DNA of 64,000 bases from CALMEC01 sp963706315 (GTDB taxonomy: Bacteria; Actinomycetota; Thermoleophilia; Miltoncostaeales; Miltoncostaeaceae), in contig CAVPMA010000013.1 in the NCBI GenBank assembly GCA_963706315.1, positions 124,001 to 188,000 on the forward strand, written 5' to 3'. Positions 1-8,651 of the stretch are shown piece by piece (the first letter of the stretch is position 1; each line of letters begins with the position of its first letter). The notes under the pieces are model-generated. The model did no database searches. It was not told the origin of the DNA and was given only the letters and a program-made list of their open reading frames with translations. The translations under genes were made by a program, and so were the position numbers.

Positions 1-180
1 GCGATCGGCGTGATCTACCGCCCGGAAACGGAACGCCAGAGCCACTGGTTCACCGCGAACATCGCGAAGCAGTTCGACGCCCTGGTTCACATCGACGTCA
101 CCCGCGCCGTCGAGCCGCTGGAGCGCTCCCGCCGATGGGAGGCCGGCGAACCGCCCGAGACATATCCGACGGGGCTCTGA
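1..180 (+). CDS. Erythromycin esterase family protein, C-terminal fragment
   Basis: The window opens inside this gene; 59 residues and the TGA stop are visible. The tail contains AIGVIYRPETERQSH followed by FDALVHIDVTRAVEPLE, which matches the conserved C-terminal end of the erythromycin esterase / succinoglycan-biosynthesis-like hydrolase family. Members use a His/Glu-rich active site that lies upstream and is not visible here. Only a minority of family members hydrolyse macrolides, so resistance should not be inferred. The next gene begins about 90 bases downstream on the same strand. Confidence 0.8.
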   Translation, partial: AIGVIYRPETERQSHWFTANIAKQFDALVHIDVTRAVEPLERSRRWEAGEPPETYPTGL

Positions 181-271
181 TGGCGAGCTCGCCCGCGCAG
201 CCCCGACCATGCCGAGCGACCCGTACGATCGCCCGGTTATCCCGTCGTGCCGAGTCGTTCCGGGAGGGAGC

Positions 272-1360
272 GTGGGTCCCCGCCGCATCGTGATCTGCGG
301 AGCCGGGATCGTCGGGACGGCGATCGCGGACCGTCTCGCCCTGCGTGGCGCGCGGCCGACGATCGTCGAGCGGGCCCGACCGGCGGCCGCCGCGTCCGGC
401 AAGGCCGCCGGATTTCTCGCGCTGGACTGGAACGACGCAACGCCCATCGGTGCGCTGGCCCGTTTGAGCTTCGGCCTCCATCGTGAGCTCGCGGGGGAGC
501 TCCCCGACGTCGGGTACCGGGAGGTCGAGACGCTGCTCGTCGCGGGGATGGACGGCGGGCCGGTCGAGGCGTATCGCCGGCATCCCAACCCGGCCTGGCT
601 CGACGGGAACGTCGCCGTCCATGCGGTGGTGGGAACGACGGACTCCACGGCCCAGGTCGACCCCCTCCGGCTCACACGAGCGCTCGCCGAACGGGCCGTC
701 GCCAATGGCGCGACGCTGCTCACCGGCACCGTGGACGGCCTCGACCGTGACTCCGGCGGCGCCGTGCGGGGGGTCCTCGTCGACGGAGCCGTTGTCCCCG
801 CCGACGTGGTGGTGCTCGCCCTCGGACCGTGGACACGCCAGGCCGTCGCCTGGGTGCCCGTGCCCGAGATCCACGGCCTGAAGGGCGCGAGCATCACGCT
901 CGCCGCGGACGTTCCCGCACAGATGATCTTCTCGGACTTCCTCGCCCGCGACGGGCGCCGCCGCACACCCGAGATCTACCCACGGCCCGACGGTGAGGTC
1001 TACGTCAACGGCTACCCCGAGCATGATCCGCTGCCCGACGACCCGGACGACGTCCACCCGAGCGAGGCGGGTTGCGCGGAGCTGCACCGTATCGCGGGAG
1101 CCCACAGCTCGATCCTCGCCGCGGCAGCCATCACGGCGCGCCGCGCGTGCTACCGCCCCGTGACCACCGACGGGACGCCGATCATCGGCCCCGTTCCAAC
1201 CGCTCCGGGCGTGTTCGTCGCCACCGGCCACGGCCCGTGGGGGATCCTGAACGCGCCGGGGACGGGGCTCCTCGTCGCCGAGATGATCCTCGACGGGGCC
1301 GCCAAGTCGCTCGACGCGTCGCCGTTCGCACCATCCCGCCTTCCGGCAGCGCCGAGGTGA
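272..1360 (+). CDS. FAD-dependent oxidoreductase, DAO / glycine-oxidase-like family
   Basis: A 362-residue protein beginning with a Rossmann dinucleotide site (VICGAGIVGTAIADRLALRG, residues about 8-27) and an acidic residue ending beta-2 (TIVERA), as expected for FAD binding. The C-terminal part has the RACYRPVTTDGTPIIGPVP and GHGPWGILNAPGTG segments typical of D-amino-acid oxidase / sarcosine oxidase-like flavoproteins. The GTG start at 272 is chosen because GGGAGG lies just upstream and the FAD motif then begins at the usual distance; an in-frame ATG at 209 would add 21 residues. The substrate is probably an amine or amino acid but cannot be named from sequence. It is predicted to be cytoplasmic. 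Confidence 0.8.
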   Translation: MGPRRIVICGAGIVGTAIADRLALRGARPTIVERARPAAAASGKAAGFLALDWNDATPIGALARLSFGLHRELAGELPDVGYREVETLLVAGMDGGPVEAYRRHPNPAWLDGNVAVHAVVGTTDSTAQVDPLRLTRALAERAVANGATLLTGTVDGLDRDSGGAVRGVLVDGAVVPADVVVLALGPWTRQAVAWVPVPEIHGLKGASITLAADVPAQMIFSDFLARDGRRRTPEIYPRPDGEVYVNGYPEHDPLPDDPDDVHPSEAGCAELHRIAGAHSSILAAAAITARRACYRPVTTDGTPIIGPVPTAPGVFVATGHGPWGILNAPGTGLLVAEMILDGAAKSLDASPFAPSRLPAAPR

Positions 1361-1449
1361 TGCGGGGAGGATCGCACAGGGTGGGCAGCATCCTCATGCT
1401 CGACAACGACTGGGATCGCACCGTCCGGCGCTTAGGCGCGACCGGGTCA

Positions 1450-1660
1450 GGTGAAGCTCGCGAGAGCGCATGGAGGAGCGCCGCTCGCTGACCCATCCGC
1501 GCCGCTCCACGAGCTCGTCGTGCATGATCGCGATCTGCCCGGCGGGGCCTCCGAAGGAGACGCACCCGAGCTTGAGCCAGAACCGCACGGCCTGGCCGAG
1601 AGTCGGTGGCCTGGCGGCACCATCGGGGACCGCGGATGCGCTCCTGAGTGCTGACCCCAT
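1450..1660 (-). pseudogene. Chromate transporter (ChrA) N-terminal relic
   Basis: On the minus strand the reading frame from the ATG at 1660 gives FWLKLGCVSFGGPAGQIAIM followed by HDELVERRGWVSERR. This is the hallmark first segment of the CHR chromate-ion transporter family. Shortly after, the frame leaves the family: the continuation looks like ALLHALSRASPDPV in a neighbouring frame, and nothing recognisable follows. Full members have about 190 (short) or 400 (long) residues, so only the first 60-70 codons remain. I read it as a decayed gene. It fills most of the gap between the oxidoreductase and the permease. Confidence 0.65.
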
Positions 1661-1769
1661 CGGTGGGGAAGAATCGCAGGCGCATCCCACGCTCGACGGT
1701 CGTTCACGAGATCGCAACATCCCTTCGACAAGGCGGCCGGCCGCGTGCCCGCTGGCGTACCATCGCCCT

Positions 1770-2970
1770 GTGACGGAGACCGGCTGGCTGCGGCGACTCG
1801 GACCGTGGGTCGGCATCGGCACGAGCCCGGCCGCGCTCATGATCGGCGGGGGGGTCGCGGAGGGCAACGAGCGATGGTGGCTCGCCGCCGCGATCGTGGT
1901 GGGCGTCGCCACCCTCGCCGCGCTGGCCGTGCGCCCAGGGCCTCTTGGGTCAGCGGCGTCAGGCCCGGCTCGTCGACCTCGCCTCGCGTTCGCTCGGCCG
2001 GATGGGCGGCCGTCGCATCGCCTCGCCGGTGCTCGCGGTGATGATGGTCGGCTGGTTCGGCTTCAACACGAGCGTCGCCGGCGCGGGGCTCGGCCGGCTT
2101 GTGAACCTGCCGGACCGCGCCGGAATGGTCATCTTCGCGGCGATCATGCTCGCCGTCGCGTGGCATGGGCTGAACGTGCTCTCCTGGACGGCGCTCGCGG
2201 CGGGGCTCGCCACGGTGCTGCTGGCGGCGGAGGGCGTCCACCTGGCGTTGTCAGGCCGAACCGGCCCGCTCCTCGGCGACGGCCACCCGGCGGCGTCGCT
2301 CGGCCAGCTTCCGGCCATTGCGATCATGGTCGGCTACGGGGCGGCCTTCGCGCTTCGCACGCCAGACTTCACCCACGATCTCGCGCGGCCGCGACACGTC
2401 GTCTGGTGTGCGTTGGTCGGCCTTGCCCTGCCGCTGTTGGCGTTCGCCACCGCGGGAGCGATCCTCGAGCTCACGACGGGCACATGGAACCTCGTCGACA
2501 CGCTCGAGCGGCTCGGAAGCCCGACGTTCGCCTATGCGTTCGTGGCGCTGGGCTTCACCGGATCGGTGCTCACCAACCTCCACAGCGGCGCGATCTCACT
2601 CGAGGATGCGCTCCCGCGATGCTCGCACCGCGCGGGCCTGGTCGCCATCGCGATCGCGGGCACCGCCATCGCCACCCTGTATTTCGCCGATTGGATGATT
2701 CCCTACCTCACCGCGATGGCGCTCGCCGCGCCCTGCCTCATCGGCGTGCTCTGGCTCGACGAGGTCCGGGCCAGCCCGACGGTGCCGGGCTACCGCCGGC
2801 TCGGGATCTGGGCGTGGGGCGCCGGTGTCGGAATCGGCGTCGCGCTTCATGCCGTGGACTCGCCGCTCGCGCTCCCCGCCGGGCTCGTGACCGCGGCGGG
2901 GATCGCGGCTGCACCGTGGCTCATGGAACGCCGGCGCCAGCCGGGCGGAATGGCGGGCGACCGGACGTGA
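1770..2970 (+). pseudogene. NCS1 (cytosine permease-like) transporter with one frameshift
   Basis: Two overlapping frames together encode a roughly 400-residue polytopic membrane protein. The first part starts at GTG 1770 (VTETGWLRRLGPWVGIGTSP) and carries the N-terminal helices. Around 1930-1945 the signal moves one frame, to the part containing GWFGFNTSVAGAGLGRL, the conserved TM3 motif of the nucleobase:cation symporter-1 family, and then continues through about eight hydrophobic helices to 2970. The shift equals one extra base near the gcgcccaggg stretch. It may be a real mutation or a sequencing error; everything else looks intact. The likely substrate class is cytosine or a related nucleobase, not determinable here. 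Confidence 0.7.
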
Positions 2971-2991
2971 CGGGGACGGCGCGGCTCCGCG

Positions 2992-3822
2992 TCAGGGGGT
3001 GGCGCTGCTGCCGAGCTTGCTGAGGTCGATGACCTGGTCCGCCGGCGGTGGCGTGATCACCACGTCGGCGTTCCACTCCTTCATGTGGAGGTTCCCCGTG
3101 TCGCTCCGGCCGGACAGCGCCTCGATGAGCAAGGGGAACGGCTCGCCCTCGTCGGCGACATAGAGGGTTCCGCCGTTGTCCTTGTCGTCGTTGCGCAACC
3201 CGACGGTCGGCACTCCGTCGACGGGCTTGCCATCGACCAGGGAGATCGAACCGCTCGGGTCGAGTACGTTGGCGGTGAAGTCCTTGAGGCTGGTCAGCTG
3301 CGTGAAGCCCGTGAGCCGTGGATCAGTGAGCGGTCCCTTGATGTAGCGGCCGCCGACGAGCTTCGACAGCTCGGCGGCGTTCCCCTTGAGCCCTGACGCC
3401 AGCGTCTTCTCGTCGGCCTTGAAGTAGACGTCGCCGCCGACGCGGACGATCTCGACCTTGCCGCCGCCGATCTCGATGGTGCCCGTGGCACCCGGCTGGT
3501 CGGTGAGTTTCAGGTCGAACGCCGTGTCGCCGCTCGACTGCACGATCTGCCCGACGACGTGCACCGACTTGGCGCTCGCCGCGGCGGCCTTCGCCTTGGC
3601 CAGGACCTGATCGGCGCTCAGGCCCGCAAGCGCTGACGTCGGGGCGGTCGACGTGCTCGTTGCGGTGCTCGCCGTCATGGTGGCCGATGTCGTCTCGGAT
3701 CCGCCCCCGCAGCCACCCGCGAGGAACGCGGCCGCGAGTCCGGCGGTCGCGATCGCCGCCCCGCGGCGGGCACGTGGCAGACGGCCGGCGGCGGGCGGCG
3801 GCGGGCAATGGGTACTCAACAT
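2992..3822 (-). CDS. LppX/LprG-like lipid-carrier lipoprotein
   Basis: A 276-residue exported lipoprotein. The N-terminus has Arg residues, a hydrophobic stretch (IATAGLAAAFLAGGC) and a lipobox ending LAGGC, followed by a Ser/Thr-rich linker. The mature part, with SVHVVGQIVQSSGDTAFDL, the GGDVYFKAD strand and a C-terminal LHMKEWN strand, resembles the LppX_LprAFG family, which carries acylated glycolipids or triacylglycerides across the actinobacterial envelope. The ATG at 3822 is preferred over one 14 codons upstream because GGAGG lies about 9 bases before it. It is divergent from the metallopeptidase at 4020. The ligand is unknown. Confidence 0.75.
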   Translation of the reverse strand: MLSTHCPPPPAAGRLPRARRGAAIATAGLAAAFLAGGCGGGSETTSATMTASTATSTSTAPTSALAGLSADQVLAKAKAAAASAKSVHVVGQIVQSSGDTAFDLKLTDQPGATGTIEIGGGKVEIVRVGGDVYFKADEKTLASGLKGNAAELSKLVGGRYIKGPLTDPRLTGFTQLTSLKDFTANVLDPSGSISLVDGKPVDGVPTVGLRNDDKDNGGTLYVADEGEPFPLLIEALSGRSDTGNLHMKEWNADVVITPPPADQVIDLSKLGSSATP

Positions 3823-4019
3823 GGGGGGAAGCCTCCGGGGCGGGACGCGTTCGACGGCGCGCAATTTTCAGAAGGTTAGCGGCCCCTCCCGACACGACCG
3901 CCCCGGCGAGGCCCCGTGGAACGGTGGGAGGATCTGGCGCGCGGCCGAAGACTCCTCCCCGACCGAGCGCGATCAGGAATACTCCCGGCGGCGATCAACC
4001 CGATCCGGGGGAACCGACC

Positions 4020-4943
4020 GTGGGTGACTTCAACGAAGACGTCGACCTCGACACCTCACAGGTCGAGGACCTCCGCGGATCCGGTGGCCGGATGGGTGGC
4101 CGCGGGGGCCTCGCCATCGGCGGGGGCGGGCTCGGGATCATCGGCGTCATCCTCCTGCTGCTCCTCGGCGGGAACCCCTTCGGCGACGGCTCCGGCCTCG
4201 GACCGCTCGACAGCCTCAACGACGAGACCGCCGGCGGCGCCATCCAGTCCGGATCGGGTGGCGGCTCCGGCGCGCTGGCCGCCGAATGCAAGACCGGCGC
4301 CGATGCGAACACCAAGGAGGACTGCCGGATCGTCGGATACATCAACAGCATCCAGCGCTACTGGCGTGACGAGTACAAGCGGCGAGGCGGCACGTACCAG
4401 CCGGCGCGCACCAGGTTCTTCACCGGGACGATCAGCACGGGTTGTGGCGCCGCAAGCGCGGCAGTCGGGCCGTTCTACTGCCCGATCGACCGGTACGTCT
4501 ACATCGACCTCGGGTTCTTCGACGACCTGCGCGACAAGTTCGGGGCGAGCGGGGGGCCCTTCGCCGAGGCCTACGTGCTCGCGCACGAGTACGGCCACCA
4601 CGTGCAGAACCTGGAGGGCATCCTCGACCAGATCGGCAACGACCGGCAGGGCCCGCAATCGCGGGCGGTGCGAGCGGAGCTGCAAGCTGACTGCTTCGCC
4701 GGGGTTTGGGCGAGCAACGCCGTGAAGACCGGTTACCTCGCCCGCCTCACCAAGCAGGCGATCGCCGACGGACTCGATGCCGCCGCGGCCGTCGGCGACG
4801 ACCGCATCCAGGAGAACATCCAGGGACGCGTGACGCCCGAGGGATGGACGCACGGATCGTCGGCCCAGCGCCAGCAATGGTTCACAAGGGGACTGCAGTC
4901 CGGGAACCCCGACAGCTGCAACACCTTCCAGGGCACGATCTGA
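4020..4943 (+). CDS. Neutral zinc metallopeptidase, YpfJ family, membrane-anchored
   Basis: A 307-residue protein of the putative neutral zinc metallopeptidase family. It starts with an acidic segment (DFNEDVDLDTSQVED), then a Gly-rich stretch and a single TM helix (IIGVILLLLLGG, about residues 40-52), with the catalytic domain outside. The zinc-binding signature HEYGHHVQ lies at about residues 189-196, and the downstream ELQADCFAGVWA segment supplies the third-ligand region. Paired cysteines near the ends suggest disulfides outside the cytoplasm. The GTG at 4020 follows a GGGGGAA site; in-frame extension upstream has no homology. The physiological substrate is unknown for the family. Confidence 0.85.
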   Translation: MGDFNEDVDLDTSQVEDLRGSGGRMGGRGGLAIGGGGLGIIGVILLLLLGGNPFGDGSGLGPLDSLNDETAGGAIQSGSGGGSGALAAECKTGADANTKEDCRIVGYINSIQRYWRDEYKRRGGTYQPARTRFFTGTISTGCGAASAAVGPFYCPIDRYVYIDLGFFDDLRDKFGASGGPFAEAYVLAHEYGHHVQNLEGILDQIGNDRQGPQSRAVRAELQADCFAGVWASNAVKTGYLARLTKQAIADGLDAAAAVGDDRIQENIQGRVTPEGWTHGSSAQRQQWFTRGLQSGNPDSCNTFQGTI

Positions 4944-4998
4944 CGGTTCCGGTCGCCGGATCTGCCGAGGGGCCGGAGGAAGTAGGCTCAACGGCATC

Positions 4999-6171
4999 GT
5001 GAGCTCACTCGAACGCCTCGCCCGCCGCGCCGGGCGCATCGCCCCGTTCGAGGTCATGGAGGTCCTCGCCCACGCCCAGCGCCTCCAGGCCGCGGGCCAC
5101 GACGTCATCCACCTCGAGGTCGGGGAACCGGACTTCCCGACGCCCGAGCCGGTGATTCGCGCTGCGACACGCGCGCTCGCCGAGGAGCCGATGTTCTACA
5201 CCCCCGCTCTCGGCCTCCCCCGGCTGCGCGAGGCGATCGCGAAGTTCTACGAGGAGCGGTTCGATGTCTCCATCCCGGCCGATCGCATCGTGGTGACGGC
5301 GGGATCGAGCGCGGCACTCCTCTTGGCACTCGGACTCGTGCTGGACATCGGGGACGAAGCGCTCATCGGCGACCCGGGCTATCCGTGCAACCGCCACTTC
5401 GTGAGCTTCGTCGACGGCGAGCCGGTGCTGGTACCGGCCGACGCGTCCACCGACTACCAGGTCACGGCCGAGCTTCTCGCCGACGCTTGGACCGATCGCA
5501 CCACCGCGGTCATCGCGGCCTCGCCGTCCAATCCGACCGGGACGCTCATCCCGCTCGACGAGTGGCGGCGGATCGCCGAGCTCTGCCGGCTGCGCGGCGC
5601 CACCCTCGTCGCCGACGAGATCTACCAGGGGCTGGTGTACGGCCGCCGCCCGGAGACCGTTCTGTCGCTGACCGACGACATCCTCGTCGTCAACAGCTTC
5701 AGCAAGTACTTCCAGATGACCGGATGGCGTCTGGGCTGGCTCGTCGTGCCGGACGGCGTGGCCCGCGAGATCGAGAAGCTCGCGCAGAACCTCTTCATCT
5801 GCCCGTCCACTCCCGCTCAGCACGCCGCGCTCGCCGCGTTCGAACCGCAGACCATCGAGATCCTCGAGGCGCGCCGGCGTGAGCTGGAACATCGGCGCGA
5901 CCTCCTGCTCGACGCGCTGCCGGGAATCGGCTTCGGCGTTCGCGCCGTCCCGGCCGGCGCGTTCTACGTCTACTGCGACGTCGGCGAGCTCACCGACGAC
6001 AGCTTCGCCTTCGCCCGCCGCGTCATCGACGAGACCGCGGTCGCGATCACGCCGGGGCGCGACTTCGGCGTCGCCGCGCCCGAGCGCCATATACGGATCG
6101 CCTACACCCAGACGCTCCCGCGACTCGAGGAGGCGGTGGCGCGGATCGGGCGCATGCTCGGTGCCGGATGA
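4999..6171 (+). CDS. Class I/II PLP-dependent aminotransferase (aspartate aminotransferase-like)
   Basis: A 390-residue fold-type I aminotransferase of normal length. Visible signatures include the N-terminal IHLEVGEPDFPTP (substrate carboxylate region), SPSNPTGTLI (the NPTG motif, PLP phosphate and substrate contacts), ADEIYQGLVYG (the Asp that pairs with the PLP pyridine nitrogen), and NSFSKYFQMTGWRLGW with the Schiff-base Lys at residue 236. The C-terminal HIRIAYTQ segment holds the Arg that binds the substrate alpha-carboxylate. The start is GTG, about 55 bases after the metallopeptidase stop. The methyltransferase start overlaps its stop (ATGA), so the two are probably translationally coupled. 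The amino-acid preference cannot be assigned. Confidence 0.85.
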   Translation: MSSLERLARRAGRIAPFEVMEVLAHAQRLQAAGHDVIHLEVGEPDFPTPEPVIRAATRALAEEPMFYTPALGLPRLREAIAKFYEERFDVSIPADRIVVTAGSSAALLLALGLVLDIGDEALIGDPGYPCNRHFVSFVDGEPVLVPADASTDYQVTAELLADAWTDRTTAVIAASPSNPTGTLIPLDEWRRIAELCRLRGATLVADEIYQGLVYGRRPETVLSLTDDILVVNSFSKYFQMTGWRLGWLVVPDGVAREIEKLAQNLFICPSTPAQHAALAAFEPQTIEILEARRRELEHRRDLLLDALPGIGFGVRAVPAGAFYVYCDVGELTDDSFAFARRVIDETAVAITPGRDFGVAAPERHIRIAYTQTLPRLEEAVARIGRMLGAG

Positions 6172-6947
6172 GCGCCCACGCCGGCCACCGTCGCGACTGG
6201 GAGGCCCTCGGCGCGCTCGACCCGCTCTACGCCATCCTCGGGGCCGAGGAGGCCCGTCACGGCCGGTGGGACCTCGACGAGTTCTTCGCGACCGGGGAGC
6301 GCGACGTCGCTCGCCTGCTGGAGACCTGCCGGCGGCTCGGCCTCCCACGCGAGCATCGCGCCTCGCTCGAGCTCGGCTGCGGCGTCGGACGGCTCACGAG
6401 AGCGCTCGCGCCGCACTTCGATCGGTGTGTCGGCGTGGACATCTCGCGGGCGATGATCGGGCGGGCGGCGGCGCTGAATGCCGAGGCCGTCAACTGCCAC
6501 TGGGTCCACAACACCGCGGGGGATCTCGCGATCCTCGGCGACGAGCGGTTCGATCTGGTGTTCTCCCATCTCGTGCTCCAGCACGTCCCGACCAAGGACG
6601 CCATCCTCGCGTACGTGGGGGAGCTCGGGCGGGTGCTCGCGCCGGGCGGGCTCCTCGCGATCCAGCTGCCCGCGTCGATGCCGCTGCGGCGGCGCGTGCA
6701 GCCACGGCGGCGCCTCTACGGCGTCCTGCGCGGTGCCGGACTCCCGGACGACCTCCTGTACCGGCGGCTGGGACTCAACCCGATCCGCATGAACTGGGTG
6801 CCGCGAGCCCGAGTGCTCGAGCGGCTCGGGTCCCACGGGGCCAGCGTGGTGGGCGTCGAGCACGGGTGGCTGGGAGATCGCATCACCGCCGCGGGCGAGG
6901 TCAACCTCACGTACCTCGCAACCCGCCAGGAAGCGGACCCGGGGTGA
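6168..6947 (+). CDS. Class I SAM-dependent methyltransferase
   Basis: A 259-residue Rossmann-fold methyltransferase. Motif I is SLELGCGVGRLTRALAPHF, with GVDISRAMI as the acidic post-I loop binding the SAM ribose, and the FDLVFSHLVLQHV and GGLLAIQLP segments fit motifs II and III of the methyltransf_11/25 type. It overlaps the preceding aminotransferase by four bases, which suggests one transcription unit with a related, unknown substrate. The C-terminal third (NPIRMNWVPRARVLERLGSHG) resembles lipid or small-molecule methyltransferases but is not diagnostic. Confidence 0.82.
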   Translation: MSAHAGHRRDWEALGALDPLYAILGAEEARHGRWDLDEFFATGERDVARLLETCRRLGLPREHRASLELGCGVGRLTRALAPHFDRCVGVDISRAMIGRAAALNAEAVNCHWVHNTAGDLAILGDERFDLVFSHLVLQHVPTKDAILAYVGELGRVLAPGGLLAIQLPASMPLRRRVQPRRRLYGVLRGAGLPDDLLYRRLGLNPIRMNWVPRARVLERLGSHGASVVGVEHGWLGDRITAAGEVNLTYLATRQEADPG

Positions 6948-7002
6948 CCACCAAGGGTGCCGGGGAATCGGCCTGGGGCGTCACCGGCGCCCACGACGCG
7001 CG

Positions 7003-8001
7003 ATGAGGGCCATGCTCCTCGACCGGCCGGCGCCCGCCTCCGCGGACCACCCCCTGCGCCTGGCGGAGCTCCCCGACCCCGAGCCGGGCCCGGGCGAGCT
7101 CGTGCTGGACGTCGCGGCCTGCGCCGTGTGCCGCACCGACCTGCAGATCGCCGAAGGCGACCTGGCCGCGCGGCGCCTGCCGATCGTCCCGGGGCACCAG
7201 GTCGTGGGGCGCGTGCGCGCGGTCGGCGCCGACGTGCGAGGGTGGCGCGTCGGCGACCGGGCCGGAGCAGCCTGGCTGGGCGGCGCCTGCGGCCGGTGCG
7301 CCTTCTGCCGCTCCGGTCGCGAGAATCTCTGCGGTGAGGCCGTGTTCACGGGATGGGACCGCGACGGCGGGTTCGCCGAGCAGATCGCGGTTCGCGCCGA
7401 CTTCGCTGTGCCGCTCCCGTCGGGGATCGCGGACGTCGATGCCGCCCCCCTCATGTGCGGGGGCATCATCGGCTACCGCTCGCTCAAGCTGTCCGGCATC
7501 GCTCCCGGCGGCCGGCTGGGCCTTTTCGGGTTCGGGGCGTCGGCGCTGCTCGCGATCCAGGTCGCCAGGCATTGGGAATGCGAGATCTTCGTCTGGACGC
7601 GATCGCGGGCGGAGCGCGAGCGGGCGACGGCCCTCGGCGCGAGCTGGGTCGGCGGATACGACGAGCGGGCACCGGCACCGCTCGACGCGGCGGTGACCTT
7701 CGCCCCCGCCGGCGAGATCGTCGTGACCGCCCTTCGGGCGCTCGACCGGGGAGCGACGGTCGCGATCAATGCGATCCATCTCGACCGCGTGCCGGAGTTC
7801 GCGTACGACCTGCTGTGGGGCGAGCGCGTCATCCGCAGCGTCGCGAATTTCACGCGCTCCGACGCGGAGGAGTTCCTGCACGTGGCCGTCGAGGCGGGGG
7901 TGCAGACAACGGTGGAGCGCCATCCGCTCGACGGCGCCAACACCGCCCTGGCCCGCATCGCCGACGGTCGCGTCGAGGGCGCGGCGGTGCTCGTGCCCTG
8001 A
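7003..8001 (+). CDS. Zinc-dependent alcohol dehydrogenase (MDR superfamily)
   Basis: A 332-residue medium-chain dehydrogenase/reductase. The catalytic zinc ligands sit in CAVCRTDLQ and PGHQVVG, and the structural zinc loop is CGRCAFCRSGRENLC with its four cysteines intact. The nucleotide-binding region (LGLFGFGASALLAIQVA) is a slightly altered GxGxxG turn, and the DAAVTFAP and VAINAIH segments follow as in the AdhP/propanol-preferring group. The ATG at 7003 follows the methyltransferase by 55 bases. It likely oxidises a primary alcohol or reduces an aldehyde with NAD(P); the substrate is not assignable. Confidence 0.85.
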   Translation: MRAMLLDRPAPASADHPLRLAELPDPEPGPGELVLDVAACAVCRTDLQIAEGDLAARRLPIVPGHQVVGRVRAVGADVRGWRVGDRAGAAWLGGACGRCAFCRSGRENLCGEAVFTGWDRDGGFAEQIAVRADFAVPLPSGIADVDAAPLMCGGIIGYRSLKLSGIAPGGRLGLFGFGASALLAIQVARHWECEIFVWTRSRAERERATALGASWVGGYDERAPAPLDAAVTFAPAGEIVVTALRALDRGATVAINAIHLDRVPEFAYDLLWGERVIRSVANFTRSDAEEFLHVAVEAGVQTTVERHPLDGANTALARIADGRVEGAAVLVP

Positions 8002-8051
8002 TGAGCCGCGATCCCGTTGCTCTTCGGGCCTGCGGGTGCCGGAGTCGCGGA

Positions 8052-8284
8052 GTGAAACTCGGCGACCAGGTCCCCGATCTCGCATTCGCCGCGGCGGGGC
8101 CGCCGCTTCGGGTTGCCGACTGAGGATCCCGGTCAGCTCGGCGGGGATGCGGGTGCTCGACGCCGACCTGCGACTGCGGCGGATCTTCCGGAGCCGATTC
8201 GCGGCCGACCGCCCCTGCGTCGACACGGTACGCACGGAGCTTCGCCGGGCGACGGAGATCCGGCCGGGGCGCCACGGGGGGTGA
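8052..8284 (+). pseudogene. Possible internally deleted thioredoxin-like/peroxiredoxin relic
   Basis: Two short pieces look like the ends of a redoxin. The first (GTG at 8052) reads KLGDQVPDLAF, the usual opening of AhpC/TSA-type proteins, and hits TGA at 8121-8123. The second, in another frame from about 8147, reads RVLDADLRLRRIFRSRFAAD and then a short amphipathic tail, like a peroxiredoxin C-terminal strand. The central 70-80 residues with the active cysteine are absent. I infer a deletion relic, but the match is short and could be chance in GC-rich DNA. Confidence 0.3.
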
Positions 8285-8304
8285 CGCGACGCCCCGGCCG
8301 ATCC

Positions 8305-8538
8305 TCACGCGACGAGCTGACCGACGAGCTTCTTGATCGCCTTGACCAAGCCGTCCTTGAGCTTGTCGCCGACGTCGCCACCCCACTTGGAGGCGACGAC
8401 GCCCACTCCGCCGACGAGCAGCGCGACCATCACCACGATCCCGACGTACTCGACGGTTCCCTGTCCACGTTGCTCGGTCATCCGGTCCCAGAGCCGCATC
8501 GCGCGGGCAGTCGTCCAACCCATCATTCGGTAGCCCAT
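8305..8538 (-). CDS. Small Flp-type prepilin-like protein
   Basis: A 77-residue protein with a basic N-terminus ending in EQRGQGTVEYVGIVVMVALLVG. The G-Q-G-T-V-E-Y junction followed by a hydrophobic helix is a type IVb/Flp class III signal, where prepilin peptidase cuts after Gly and the Glu at +5 drives assembly. The short C-terminal tail (KLKDGLVKAIKKLVGQLVA) is amphipathic. GGGAGG lies 6 bases before the ATG at 8538, so this start is secure and longer in-frame readings upstream are not needed. No secretion ATPase or prepilin peptidase is in the window, so the assembly machinery must be elsewhere. Confidence 0.75.
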   Translation of the reverse strand: MGYRMMGWTTARAMRLWDRMTEQRGQGTVEYVGIVVMVALLVGGVGVVASKWGGDVGDKLKDGLVKAIKKLVGQLVA

Positions 8539-8651
8539 GTGCCCCTCCCTGATCGTTCGTTGTCGGTTGAGCGGGCGGGGTCGATGCTGCGGCGTCGCGT
8601 CGTCACGGCGCCACACCGACCTGTGCCAAGTTGCGCGCGCCGAGGTGCCAT

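Noticed and set aside
98..1231. 377-residue ORF antisense to the FAD oxidoreductase
   Set aside because: Low-complexity Arg/Gly/Asp-rich composition typical of a shadow frame.
8121..8123. TGA in the redoxin-like relic as a second selenocysteine codon
   Set aside because: The frame after the TGA gives no coherent protein and no SECIS-like stem; the matching C-terminal piece is in another frame.
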